Positions 1 to 8,910 of a stretch of 64,000 nt of DNA are shown here, piece by piece. Under the pieces are notes generated by a model. The model saw only the letters and a list, made by a program, of their open reading frames with translations. It was not told where the DNA came from and did no database searches. The stretch covers positions 1,302,001-1,366,000 of the forward strand of contig NZ_CP007035.1 in assembly GCF_000243115.2 (NCBI RefSeq), in the 5' to 3' direction. Position 1 is the first letter of the stretch; the number at the start of each line of letters is the position of its first letter. A program made the position numbers and the translations under genes. Origin of the DNA: Niabella soli DSM 19437 (GTDB lineage Bacteria > Bacteroidota > Bacteroidia > Chitinophagales > Chitinophagaceae).

Positions 1-1
1 T

Positions 2-400
<399 letters not shown>

Positions 401-424
401 AATTGTATAGTAACTATTAATAAA

Positions 425-1522
425 ATGAAAAGGAAAACAGCAGATTATAAACAAATGGGCAAACAGCGATCTGGTATTTATTTATTGGTAATTCTTGTAT
501 TTGGCATTGCATCTTGTGTGTCAACGAAACCACATTCAAGTGGCAATTTGATCATTAAAGAGCAAGGGGCGTTTTCGGCAGGTGGTACGGTGGTTAAAAG
601 TGAAGGTGAATTCGATGCCTTAAAACCGTGGAATGTGCAGCAGGGCGGGCAAACCCGGCATGGCGACCATGCTGATGTTTTTTACCAGATTCCTGAAAAT
701 GCAAAACGCTATTCAATGGTATTCCTACACGGCTATGGTCAATCCCGCCGCAGTTGGCAAACTACTGCCGATGGCAGAGAGGGCTTTGCTGATATTTTCT
801 TGCGAAAAGGATATGGAGTTTATCTTGTTGACCAGCCGGGCCGCGGCGATGCAGGACAAACCACAAAGCCGGGACAAATCACAGCAACACCTGATGACCA
901 AACCTGGTTTACGCAATTTCGTATAGGTTTGTATCCCAGTTTTAACGAAGGTGTACAATTTCCAAAAGACGAAAAATCGTTGGATCAGTTTTACCGGATG
1001 ATGACGCCTAACACCGGAAATGTAGATGAATCAACTATCGTCAATGCCATGTCGGCCGTTTTTGATAGAACGGGTGATGGCATCTTGTTTACCCATTCCG
1101 CCGGCGGTTCTCCCGGTTGGAAAACGGCTATCCAAAATAGCCGGGTAAAGGCCATCGTAGCCATAGAGCCGGGCGGATTTACTTTTCCCGAAGGCGAAGT
1201 TCCTGAAGGTAATCGTGGTGGTAAAGGTGTGCCGCTTAACGAGTTTTTGAAATTAACCAAAATACCTATCGTGGTTTACTACGGCGACTATATACCCAAA
1301 GAAGAAACCAACGCGGCTTCGCTTAACTTTTGGCGTAATGTGCTGGCCACTGCAAGGCAATGGGCAAAAGTTGTAAACGCGCATGGCGGTGACGCTACCA
1401 TTGTTCATTTGCCGGAAATAGGGATTAGGGGCAATACACATTTCATCATGTCAGATTTGAATAATGGTCAAATCGCCGACCAGTTATCCAAATGGTTACA
1501 ACAAAAAGGACTGGATAAGTAA
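425..1522 (+). CDS. Alpha/beta-hydrolase lipoprotein
   Basis: This 365-residue protein has an N-terminal hydrophobic segment ending in FGIASC, a plausible lipobox with Cys31 as the lipidated residue, so it is probably a periplasm-facing lipoprotein. The hydrolase core shows the oxyanion-hole strand VFLHGYGQ (around 99-106), the nucleophile elbow HSAGG with Ser225, and a late His in GNTHF (His339) suited to a Ser-Asp-His triad. An internal Met at residue 11 is an alternative start that keeps the lipobox. It begins 24 bp after the aldo/keto reductase, suggesting co-transcription. Substrate is unknown; esterase or lactonase activity is a family-level guess. Confidence 0.82.
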   Translation: MKRKTADYKQMGKQRSGIYLLVILVFGIASCVSTKPHSSGNLIIKEQGAFSAGGTVVKSEGEFDALKPWNVQQGGQTRHGDHADVFYQIPENAKRYSMVFLHGYGQSRRSWQTTADGREGFADIFLRKGYGVYLVDQPGRGDAGQTTKPGQITATPDDQTWFTQFRIGLYPSFNEGVQFPKDEKSLDQFYRMMTPNTGNVDESTIVNAMSAVFDRTGDGILFTHSAGGSPGWKTAIQNSRVKAIVAIEPGGFTFPEGEVPEGNRGGKGVPLNEFLKLTKIPIVVYYGDYIPKEETNAASLNFWRNVLATARQWAKVVNAHGGDATIVHLPEIGIRGNTHFIMSDLNNGQIADQLSKWLQQKGLDK

Positions 1523-1591
1523 TATTGGTAGTAATTCCAGTAATCCGTCTACCATAAAACTTCTTTGTCCTTTAGAACTTTGTATCATTAA

Positions 1592-2227
1592 ATGACAGCA
1601 GAAATGAAGCGGGTTAAATTATACGGGTTATTACTAAACATTTTTCTTTTAATGCTCACCTCCTGTTCAGGGGCGGAAGCACTGGCATCTGAGAAAGAAA
1701 ACCCTTTAACTGAAAAAGGCGAATTACCGAAAGATAAAAAAGTGCTGATCGTTTACTTATCAAGAACAAAAAACACCAAAGCCGTAGCCGAAATAATTCA
1801 TAAAAAAACAGGTAGCGACCTGGTGGCGCTGGAATTAAAAACGCCATACCCCGCCGATTATAAAAAAACGGTAGATCAGGTGGCCAGAGAAAACGAAACG
1901 GGGTTTTTGCAGCCACTAAAAACAACTATTGATAGCATTGAAAAATACGATGTAGTTCTTATAGGCTTTCCTACCTGGAGTATGCAATTACCTCCACCTA
2001 TGAAAAGCTTTTTAAAGCAATATGACCTGAGTGGGAAAACAGTAGTTCCTTTTAATACCAATGCCGGATACGGTGTTGGCAGCAGCTTTGAAACGGTAAA
2101 GCAGCTTTGCCCGAAGAGTAAAGTTCTGGAAGGCTTTTCTACCAAAGGCGGTATAGAAAGAGACGGGATTTTATTTGTGATGCAAGGTGACAAAGAAAAG
2201 CAGGTACAGGGAGAGGTAAAAAAATAG
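1592..2227 (+). CDS. Flavodoxin-family lipoprotein
   Basis: A 211-residue protein with an N-terminal segment ending in LMLTSCSG, a clear lipobox. The mature part begins with VLIVYLSRTKNTKAVAE, the FMN phosphate-binding loop of the flavodoxin fold. The second flavin loop is IGFPTWSMQLPPPMKSFL, and the third is FNTNAGYGVGSSFETV. This resembles the flavodoxin_4 group, which often sits beside aldo/keto reductase and carboxymuconolactone-decarboxylase genes. It probably binds FMN and acts as an envelope-associated reductase or electron carrier. A Met at residue 5 is an equally good start. The 69-bp gap before it shows no convincing promoter. Confidence 0.85.
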   Translation: MTAEMKRVKLYGLLLNIFLLMLTSCSGAEALASEKENPLTEKGELPKDKKVLIVYLSRTKNTKAVAEIIHKKTGSDLVALELKTPYPADYKKTVDQVARENETGFLQPLKTTIDSIEKYDVVLIGFPTWSMQLPPPMKSFLKQYDLSGKTVVPFNTNAGYGVGSSFETVKQLCPKSKVLEGFSTKGGIERDGILFVMQGDKEKQVQGEVKK

Positions 2228-2296
2228 TTAAGCAAAATAGACTTAGTAAAATGATAAATAATAAATGTGTTAACGCTTCAAAAGGATAAATATAAA

Positions 2297-3358
2297 ATGA
2301 AAAAATTAACATCAATAATCGCAATAGCAACGTCACTCGCTGCTACTGATATGGCAAATGCGCAATCTACAGAAAAGAGGTATCAACAAAACCCCTTTAC
2401 ATTGGTATATGAGGGGGCAATAACGAAGAATGAAAAAGGGAAAGTAAATATTCACCCTGTAACCTATAAGCTGAACGGGATCGATATAGCAGCGAATATT
2501 TATACACCAGCCAATTATGATACTTCAAAGAAATATCCGGCGGTAGCGGTAGCGCATCCTAACGGAGGTATAAAAGAACAAACTGCCGGGTTATATGCCC
2601 AGCGCCTGGCAGAAAACGGATATATCACTATTGCTGCGGATGCTGCGTACCAGGGGGCGAGTGGCGGAGAGCCGCGCCATACAGACAAACCTCAATACCG
2701 GACTGAAGATATTCGTGGTATGGCTGACTTTATTGGCCAGTATGCAGGGGTTGATGCCAACCGCCTGGGTGTTTTGGGTATTTGCGGTGGTGGTGGTTAT
2801 ACACTGAAAGCTGCCCAATCGGATAAACGGTTTAAAGCTGTAGCAACATTGAGCATGTTTAATTCCGGTGAGGTGAGACGCAACGGGTTTCAGAATTCGC
2901 AATTAGCTACCATACAGGAACGTTTAAAACAAGCTTCAGGTGCGCGTGCGCAGGAGGCAGCCGGGGGTAAAATGCTGTATTCGGGAGTAGCGAGCATTAC
3001 AGATGAGGACATTGCCAAAACCCCGACCGATCTGTATCGGGAAGGATTTGAATACTATTACAGAACCTATGCACATCCCAATTCAACCTTTTTGTACACC
3101 ACGAGCAGCTTAATGGACCTGATGAGCTGGGATGCTACCGATCAGATTGAATTAATCAACCAGCCCCTCTTAATGATGGCGGGAAGTAAGGCCGATACAA
3201 AATACATGACAGATGAAGCGTTTAAAAAAGCAACAAATGCAAAAAACAAAGAATTATTTCTGATTGATGGCGCTACTCATATACAAACCTATTGGAAGCC
3301 GGAATATGTAAATAAGGCAGTTAATAAACTGGTTGATTTTTTTGGCAAGAATCTATAA
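2297..3358 (+). CDS. Secreted alpha/beta hydrolase (dienelactone-hydrolase-like)
   Basis: I chose the ATG at 2297 because it gives a signal peptide (MKKLTSIIAIATSLAATDMANAQ, cut after NAQ) directly; an in-frame GTG at 2267 adds ten residues of non-signal character. The 353-residue protein has the strand YPAVAVAHPNGG, the nucleophile motif GICGGGGY (Cys in place of Ser in G-x-C-x-G, as in dienelactone hydrolases and YcjY-like proteins), and a C-terminal DGATHIQTYW that supplies the likely catalytic His. It is probably periplasmic. It sits 69 bp after the flavodoxin and 13 bp before the next gene. Confidence 0.82.
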   Translation: MKKLTSIIAIATSLAATDMANAQSTEKRYQQNPFTLVYEGAITKNEKGKVNIHPVTYKLNGIDIAANIYTPANYDTSKKYPAVAVAHPNGGIKEQTAGLYAQRLAENGYITIAADAAYQGASGGEPRHTDKPQYRTEDIRGMADFIGQYAGVDANRLGVLGICGGGGYTLKAAQSDKRFKAVATLSMFNSGEVRRNGFQNSQLATIQERLKQASGARAQEAAGGKMLYSGVASITDEDIAKTPTDLYREGFEYYYRTYAHPNSTFLYTTSSLMDLMSWDATDQIELINQPLLMMAGSKADTKYMTDEAFKKATNAKNKELFLIDGATHIQTYWKPEYVNKAVNKLVDFFGKNL

Positions 3359-3371
3359 AATCATTTTCAGT

Positions 3372-3818
3372 ATGAAAAAAATAATACTTGGGCTGTTTTT
3401 AGCTATTGCAGGTACACAATGGTCAGCCGCACAAAATTCCACCGCAGACCAGGAAATTATTAAGCTATCCAGGGAAAAGTGGCGGTGGATGGCAGATAAA
3501 AATGTTGCCGTTCTGGACAGCCTTTTTGATGAGAAATCTATGTTTGTTCATATGGGCGGCTCCTGGGGAAAGCAGCGGGAACTTGAAACAATTAAAAGCG
3601 GCGGCATCTGGTATAAGAAAGCAGATATTCACGAGGTATCCGTGAAAGTAATTAATAATACGGCCATTCTTTTAAATAGAATAGACCTGTTGGCTGTTGT
3701 AGGTGGCAATGAAGTAACGAACCCGTTTATGGTCACCGAGATTTATGTAAAACAGAACGGCAATTGGAAATTAGGTGTATTATCGTTTACCAGGCTATTG
3801 ACTCCCAGCGGCAGATAA
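3372..3818 (+). CDS. Secreted NTF2-like (DUF4440-type) protein
   Basis: The start at 3372 yields a signal peptide (MKKIILGLFLAIAGTQWSAAQ), while an upstream extension to 3333 would overlap the hydrolase and add nothing. The 148-residue protein has the helix-rich N-terminus followed by strands such as FVHMGGSWGKQ and a closing FMVTEIYVKQNGNWKL, the signature of the SnoaL/DUF4440 branch of the NTF2-like cone fold. Members are small binding proteins or isomerase-like enzymes; no catalytic set is obvious here. It begins 13 bp after the hydrolase, consistent with one transcription unit. Confidence 0.78.
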   Translation: MKKIILGLFLAIAGTQWSAAQNSTADQEIIKLSREKWRWMADKNVAVLDSLFDEKSMFVHMGGSWGKQRELETIKSGGIWYKKADIHEVSVKVINNTAILLNRIDLLAVVGGNEVTNPFMVTEIYVKQNGNWKLGVLSFTRLLTPSGR

Positions 3819-3840
3819 AGCCATGGAAAACTTTTGAGGC

Positions 3841-4578
3841 ATGAAAACAATTAAACTATTTATAGCACTGGCAATTGTATTAAGTATTGCTCCCTTTGCG
3901 TTAAAAGCACAGGACGATCCGGAAAAAAGAGCAACCTTGCCCCGCAGAGAACAAAGCATTATCAGGATAGCTACGGTTACGGCCAAAGGGGACTTGTTAA
4001 AGCTAAAAACTGAACTCAATACCGGCTTAGATGCAGGGTTAACTGTCAATCAGATAAAGGAAGTCCTTGTTCATTTATATGCCTATGCCGGGTTCCCGCG
4101 CAGCCTTCGCGGACTACAGACATTTATAGCCGTATTGGATGAACGGAAAGCAAAGGGAATTAATGATATTATAGGTCCGAAAGCATCACCGATCCGTAGT
4201 GAGCATAGCAAGTATGAACGGGGAAAAGCAATTCTTGAAAAATTAACCGGCGTACCAGAAGCAGGACCCAAAACAGGTTATGCTGCTTTTGCTCCCGAAA
4301 TAGAGATCTTCCTCAAAGAACATCTGTTTGCTGATATTTTTGAACGTGATGTACTTACCTATGTCGAGCGGGAATGGGTAACAGTATCAGTGCTTAGCAG
4401 TATCGGAGGCGTAGAACCCATGTTGCGCTCACACTTGAATATCTGTCTGAATGTGGGAATAGCACCTGACCAGTTGCAGCAATTCACAGAAGTTATTAAG
4501 CAAACGATTGGCAGAAAAGAAGCCAGGAATGCAAAGAAGGTGGTGGACGAGGTGTTGAAGAATAAGAGTAAAGAATAA
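3841..4578 (+). CDS. Secreted carboxymuconolactone-decarboxylase-family protein
   Basis: A 245-residue protein with a signal peptide (ends in LKAQ) and two consecutive CMD/AhpD-like helical repeats. The first contains LTVNQIKEVLVHLYAYAGFPRSLRGLQ, the second VEPMLRSHLNICLNVGIAPDQLQQF; each is written here in pieces of the pattern only. No CxxC redox pair is visible in the first repeat, so AhpD-like peroxidase reduction is unlikely. Two-domain exported versions are common next to cupin, flavodoxin and aldo/keto reductase genes, as here. The start follows the NTF2-like gene by 22 bp. Confidence 0.82.
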   Translation: MKTIKLFIALAIVLSIAPFALKAQDDPEKRATLPRREQSIIRIATVTAKGDLLKLKTELNTGLDAGLTVNQIKEVLVHLYAYAGFPRSLRGLQTFIAVLDERKAKGINDIIGPKASPIRSEHSKYERGKAILEKLTGVPEAGPKTGYAAFAPEIEIFLKEHLFADIFERDVLTYVEREWVTVSVLSSIGGVEPMLRSHLNICLNVGIAPDQLQQFTEVIKQTIGRKEARNAKKVVDEVLKNKSKE

Positions 4579-4595
4579 GTATTTAAACGGTAATA

Positions 4596-5090
4596 ATGAA
4601 AAGAATAAATTTTAAAGGACATTTCTTATTGGTGTTTTGCGTTGTTGCGGGTATACTCTCGTGCAGTGAAACCAAAGAAAAATCTCAGGAAAATACAAAT
4701 GCGTATATCATTTTCCCAAAGGGTGAAAAGATCTCCAATAATAATTTTACCGGGACGGCCTGGCTAAAGACGCTGGTAAACGCGGATAGCGTCAACCAGA
4801 TAGCAGTGGGCAGTGTTACTTTTGAGCCCGGAGCCAGAACCAAATGGCATTCTCACCCCGCGGGTCAGATAATCCTGGCACTGGACGGAATTGGGTATTA
4901 CCAGGAAAAGGGTCAGCAAAAGAAAGTGTTACGAAAAGGGGATGTTATAAAATGTTCGCCTGATATTCCGCATTGGCACGGTGCCAGCGTTGATACCGCG
5001 TTTGTACAGGTAGCAATAACCGGCAGGGAAAAGGGAGAAACCGTTTGGCTGGAATTTGTAACTGATAAAGAATATAATTCTCGGCTATAA
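4596..5090 (+). CDS. Cupin-domain lipoprotein
   Basis: This 164-residue protein has a lipobox (VAGILSCSE) and a single small cupin barrel. Cupin motif 1 is visible as TKWHSHPAGQIILALDG, with His, His, Gln and further residues for a metal site. Motif 2 is KGDVIKCSPDIPHWHGAS. The family binds Fe, Mn or other divalent metals and can act as an oxygenase, isomerase or sensor; the reaction is not predictable. It starts 17 bp after the CMD protein and is the last gene of the row before the convergent integrase. Its gene partners repeat the common cupin/CMD/aldo-keto reductase set. Confidence 0.84.
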   Translation: MKRINFKGHFLLVFCVVAGILSCSETKEKSQENTNAYIIFPKGEKISNNNFTGTAWLKTLVNADSVNQIAVGSVTFEPGARTKWHSHPAGQIILALDGIGYYQEKGQQKKVLRKGDVIKCSPDIPHWHGASVDTAFVQVAITGREKGETVWLEFVTDKEYNSRL

Positions 5091-5205
5091 AAACTTAATA
5101 CACTAAGGCAGCTACCTAAGATTATATTGGAGCAAAGCACATTATAGACCTACGCTGGCCTAAAGTAACCTGCTGTCGAAGAGCTACCTCTTTCGTCCTT
5201 AATTT

Positions 5206-6579
5206 TTAATTATACTGCAATTCCATTTCAGTTACCGACTCTTTTATCAATTTCATATCATTTCGGGCCAACCACAATTCTTTAATTTTATTGGCCGCTT
5301 CTTCAGGTGTAATGCGGATATATTTGTAAAAATCCTTTGTTCTTTTGTGACCACTTATTTTCATAATGAGTTCAACAGGTGTGCCGGCTAAAAACTCGTT
5401 AGTACAAAAAGAACGGCGTGCAGTATGAGATGTGATCCAGTCATATTTTGGCCTGGTAATCGTTATGGTTTGATTCCCTTTTTTGTAGGAAAATTTTACT
5501 ATTTGGATAATCCCTGCAAGTTTTCCAATAGTCTTGATATGCCTGTTAAATTCAGGATTTGTCAACTCGGGAATGCGGTCGCGGAATTGACGGGTAAAAA
5601 TCAATTTAGCCTCGTGCCGTAAAGGAATAATCACCCAATGATCGGATTTCTCCTGCTTTTTATAAAGCATATCCCGTTGCAGATCCTCAGGTCGCAGGGT
5701 AGAAAAATCTGAAAATCGCAGTCCAGTTAGGCAGGCTAATACAAACAGATCTCGGTACTCAATAAGATATGGATGCTCTGATAAGTCCGTTTGATAGATC
5801 TTGGCGATTTCCTCATAAGTCAGATATATAGCATCACTTTCTTCCTCCGGTATTTTAAAATCAGAAAGATCGATTGGCTTAACAATTTTTCGTTTAGCCC
5901 TGTCTTTAATAAACCCCCGGAGATGCTTGATCGTTTTTCCAATGGTGTTTAATTTTAGCCCGGTCTGCACCGTTTTTCTGCGGATATGTATATGTTCAAA
6001 GGTCAGGTAGTCTACAAAATCTTCGTAAAAGCTAAAATCGAAGCTATCAAAGGATATTTCCTGCCCCCGGAACGCCTCAAAGGCGAGCAAATGGGACTTT
6101 ACATTGCCATAAACGGTAAGGGTGGCTTTACTTACTTTCCTTTTCTTGGATTTTATGTACTCATCAAATTGATAGTATACATTTATTCGATTCTTTTTCT
6201 CAGTTTCCTGCTGTTCTGCTGCCTCTTTTTCTTTTGTCTCAATATCGTTAAAGTCAAACGTTGGCGAAAAATGCGTCTTTGCAAATTGGGCGCGAGCTTC
6301 AAGTGGAATTTTCTTTAACCCTGCATAGGTTACAATGTCTTCGACAATTTTTTTTAGCCTCTTTAGTTCATCATTGAGCTCATTGTAATCTCCATGATTT
6401 GCAGGAAGCCGTTCACTAATACAGCGACCTGCTTTATCCCAATAGGTAGGAGGTATTTTAACATCCGTTCCAAACAAAGGTTTCTGGCTTTCATTGCAGC
6501 AGTACTGAACAAAAATGGAACAGGTTCCATCAGCATGAACCTGGCCTGTGCGACAAATTAACTTAACTGGGAGTGCCAT
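5206..6579 (-). CDS. Tyrosine-type site-specific recombinase (integrase)
   Basis: A 457-residue integrase of the Bacteroidota type. It has an N-terminal arm-binding domain (about 1-110), a SAM-like core-binding domain (about 125-225; INVYYQFDEYIKSKK) and a C-terminal catalytic domain. Catalytic residues are readable: Arg in LTGLRFSDF, His-x-x-Arg in SHTARRSFC, His in KISGHKR and Tyr in DFYKYI. It would integrate or excise an element by strand exchange at an att site. Its 5' end points at the 3' end of tRNA-Asp about 200 bp away, the arrangement expected for an element inserted at that tRNA. Cargo would lie to the left (towards base 1). Confidence 0.93.
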   Translation of the reverse strand: MALPVKLICRTGQVHADGTCSIFVQYCCNESQKPLFGTDVKIPPTYWDKAGRCISERLPANHGDYNELNDELKRLKKIVEDIVTYAGLKKIPLEARAQFAKTHFSPTFDFNDIETKEKEAAEQQETEKKNRINVYYQFDEYIKSKKRKVSKATLTVYGNVKSHLLAFEAFRGQEISFDSFDFSFYEDFVDYLTFEHIHIRRKTVQTGLKLNTIGKTIKHLRGFIKDRAKRKIVKPIDLSDFKIPEEESDAIYLTYEEIAKIYQTDLSEHPYLIEYRDLFVLACLTGLRFSDFSTLRPEDLQRDMLYKKQEKSDHWVIIPLRHEAKLIFTRQFRDRIPELTNPEFNRHIKTIGKLAGIIQIVKFSYKKGNQTITITRPKYDWITSHTARRSFCTNEFLAGTPVELIMKISGHKRTKDFYKYIRITPEEAANKIKELWLARNDMKLIKESVTEMELQYN

Positions 6580-6616
6580 AGCTTGAACAATTTTATTGAC
6601 TCCGGTAGCCTAAATT

Positions 6617-6638
6617 TTTAGTCTACTTTTAGTCTACT
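6617..6638. repeat. Tandem 11-bp direct repeat upstream of the integrase
   Basis: TTTAGTCTACT occurs twice head to tail, followed by a T/A run. It lies between the integrase start and the tRNA-Asp terminator. Position and tandem nature fit arm-type integrase binding sites or part of the att region, but this is inference. Confidence 0.5.
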
Positions 6639-6742
6639 TTTTTAAATTGTTAAGCTGTTTTAAAGGTAGTAAGGAATTTTAGAGAGTTCTGTTATTAGAA
6701 CCTGAAAGTCAGCCTCTTGAAAGTAAAGTGGGGTAAAAAGCA

Positions 6743-6774
6743 AAAAGGATCATCATTGCTGATAATCCTTTTTT
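6743..6774 (-). terminator. Rho-independent terminator of the tRNA-Asp transcript
   Basis: Read on the minus strand, an imperfect stem (AAAAAGGAT, a mismatch, then ATCA) closes around a 4-nt loop and is followed by a T-rich run. It starts only two bases after the tRNA 3' end. Confidence 0.75.
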
Positions 6775-6775
6775 G

Positions 6776-6849
6776 CGGACCGGACGGGACTCGAACCCGC
6801 GACCTCCGCCGTGACAGGGCGGCATTCTAACCAACTGAACTACCGATCC
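6776..6849 (-). tRNA. tRNA-Asp (anticodon GTC)
   Basis: The minus strand folds as a 74-nt tRNA. The acceptor stem is GGATCGG paired to CCGGTCC (one G-T pair) with discriminator G. The D-arm, the anticodon stem CCGCC/GGCGG around loop CTGTCAC (anticodon GTC) and the T-arm GGTTCGAGTCC are all visible. CCA is not encoded. The 3' end faces the integrase, so this tRNA is the likely insertion target. Confidence 0.95.
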
Positions 6850-6862
6850 TTTAGCCCTCTAG

Positions 6863-6935
6863 TGATCCCGCTGGGACTCGAACCCAGGGCCCATACATTA
6901 AAAGTGTATTGCTCTACCAACTGAGCTACGGAATC
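6863..6935 (-). tRNA. tRNA-Lys (anticodon TTT)
   Basis: A 73-nt minus-strand tRNA. The acceptor stem is GATTCCG/CGGGATC with discriminator A. The anticodon stem ATACA/TGTAT encloses loop CTTTTAA (anticodon TTT), and the T-loop is GGTTCGAGTCC. It lies 13 bp upstream of tRNA-Asp, so the two are probably one transcript. Confidence 0.95.
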
Positions 6936-7002
6936 AACTGTGTTCCCGATTTGGGAGTGCAAAAATAGGGTTCTCAATTTATTACGCCAAAAAAAAATCG
7001 AA

Positions 7003-8844
7003 CTATTTCTTAAATATTTTTACGGCAGCCGGTCCGTTATATACTCTTTTGACAGTAACGATTGAATCAACGCATCCAGCCTGTAATTTGGATAGATAAT
7101 AACTGAGACTTGCGGTACCGTCCATCGTGGGCTCATTGCTGGAGTAGTCGCCAAAATCATCATGATAAATGACCAGGGGCGACTGAAAGGCAGCGAAGGC
7201 ATCTTCCTTATATAATTTTATGCCGATCAGTTTATTCCAGATGCTGCCATAGATCGGCCCGTCTACCAGGCCACCGGAAATTTTATAATGCCCGATATGA
7301 GTAAAGGCCGAGTGCGGATCTTTGGGCGCTATACCGCTTTCAGGCAGGTCCACGATCATGCTCGTTCCCCAGGGATTGCAACCAAACAACCAATCGCGCA
7401 TAGCTGCTTCCAGTTCCTCATACTGCCGGTCGCCGGAGGCTTCCTTATATAAACTTAATTGGGTAAGCAAGCCTACCGTAAGATTGTTTGAGCACCAGAT
7501 AAAGGGTACCCCCATTAAAAACGGATTGCCGGCTCCCCTTTTTTTCACCCGCTCGATGCCCTGCTGCATAAAAGAGCGGTATTCCGCTGCATGCGCCGGT
7601 TGCCGGGAGCCCCAGTAATGTCCCAGGTTCACAAAAGGATACCATTGATAATGGTGAGCTGTATCGGCGCCCATCCAGGGGGTAACCGGCTCCTTACGCG
7701 CATACGCCATAGCATCCTCCAGGTATCGGGGTTGCGGGTCTGTTTTATAAAGCGTTTGCGCCGCCAGTTCCATATCATCTACCCAGTTATCTTCTTCATA
7801 AAAATAAGGCGCCCCAAAGGGGATCGTTTGCGTAGTGCCGGGATATTTTTGTCCGAAGGCATAGGCCGCTTTTGCTTTGGGAACCAATGAAGCAGCAAAC
7901 ACCGGGTCATAGGCTTTTAATACCTGTGCGCCCAGTGCAAAGGCTGAAGCAAACTTCCCGGCACTTGAAGCAACGCCGGTGGTCCTGTTTTTATATTTGG
8001 GTCCCTGCGGTTGGCCGGTAATAAAATAGACGGGACGGCTCAAACCCATATTGGGTGCATATCTCGTGGTATCTTTATTGGGCAACCGCAGGCCTTTGTG
8101 ATCGCGGTCGTCTGCGATCTGGTTATAATATTCTTCTTTCCCCGGATTCATTTTCACCATCCATTCCAGCCCCCAACGGGCTTCATCGAGCACGTCAGGG
8201 ATTCCATTCTTTCCTTTACGACCGCTGGCGTCATATTCGTCCGCAAAGCTTCCGGGATTCATCGCATAAGCAAATAATAACTGGTAGGTAGCATTTGCAG
8301 ACGTAGGCAGGTATTGCAGGTAGTCCGATGCATCGTGCCACCCGCCCGCAACATCTATCCTCGTAGAATCCTTTCGCGGGTTCTTATGATATACGATGAA
8401 TCCATCCTCCGTATGGCAACTGTCGTCCAGGAACGGGTTGTATTTAGTACGCTGCTGCCGCATGTATTGCAAAATAAAATCGGCAGTACCATCATATATA
8501 GTATTACTGATCGCAAATACCGGCGACTGTACTGCTCCTGCCTTTATATAATATTTTCCGGGTTTATGAAATGCTGAAAAGTTGAGCCGGAATCCTTTTT
8601 TAAAAGCCGCATAGGCGCCAAATGTGTTAATCCGTGTACCCTTGAAAACCGTTTTTTGGGTAGCCGCCTCCACAACCGAAAACTCCGCTACATTAAGGTC
8701 TTCTTTAGTAACCAGCACGGCTACTTTTATATCGCCTTCCGTATAGCCCAGTTGGTTGATACGGATCCAGGCCTGTGCGCGTGCGCAATAAACGCCTGCA
8801 AGAAATATTCCTATGCACAGGTTTTTCTTCAAAGAAGCTTTCAT
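7003..8844 (-). CDS. Glycoside hydrolase family 9 (endoglucanase-like), secreted
   Basis: The start at 8844 gives a clean signal peptide (MKASLKKNLCIGIFLAGVYCARAQ); an upstream in-frame extension to 8916 would overlap the divergent SDR gene. The 613-residue protein has an N-terminal Ig-like CelD_N domain (about 25-110; IRINQLGY) and an (alpha/alpha)6 GH9 catalytic domain. GH9 signatures are GGWHDASDY with the nucleophile/base aspartates Asp171 and Asp174, and NEPTMDG with the catalytic acid Glu571. GH9 enzymes cleave beta-1,4 glucans such as cellulose, mixed-linkage glucan or glucosides by inversion. No dockerin, CBM or Por sorting tail is visible, so it is probably periplasmic or outer-surface. 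It is not inside a SusCD-type locus. Confidence 0.92.
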   Translation of the reverse strand: MKASLKKNLCIGIFLAGVYCARAQAWIRINQLGYTEGDIKVAVLVTKEDLNVAEFSVVEAATQKTVFKGTRINTFGAYAAFKKGFRLNFSAFHKPGKYYIKAGAVQSPVFAISNTIYDGTADFILQYMRQQRTKYNPFLDDSCHTEDGFIVYHKNPRKDSTRIDVAGGWHDASDYLQYLPTSANATYQLLFAYAMNPGSFADEYDASGRKGKNGIPDVLDEARWGLEWMVKMNPGKEEYYNQIADDRDHKGLRLPNKDTTRYAPNMGLSRPVYFITGQPQGPKYKNRTTGVASSAGKFASAFALGAQVLKAYDPVFAASLVPKAKAAYAFGQKYPGTTQTIPFGAPYFYEEDNWVDDMELAAQTLYKTDPQPRYLEDAMAYARKEPVTPWMGADTAHHYQWYPFVNLGHYWGSRQPAHAAEYRSFMQQGIERVKKRGAGNPFLMGVPFIWCSNNLTVGLLTQLSLYKEASGDRQYEELEAAMRDWLFGCNPWGTSMIVDLPESGIAPKDPHSAFTHIGHYKISGGLVDGPIYGSIWNKLIGIKLYKEDAFAAFQSPLVIYHDDFGDYSSNEPTMDGTASLSYYLSKLQAGCVDSIVTVKRVYNGPAAVKIFKK

Positions 8845-8881
8845 AATTGGCATTAAAATCAATTTTTTAATATTTTCTAAG

Positions 8882-8905
8882 TAGGTTTGTTGAAATATTT
8901 CAACA
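8882..8905 (+). promoter_or_regulatory. Promoter -7 box TAGGTTTG plus overlapping palindrome
   Basis: TAGGTTTG (8882-8889) matches the Bacteroidota -7 consensus TANNTTTG. A perfect 18-bp palindrome, half-site TGTTGAAAT (8888-8905), overlaps its end and the expected transcription start, between the divergent SDR and GH9 genes. It could be an operator or a 5' hairpin. Confidence 0.5.
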
Positions 8906-8910
8906 GCAGT

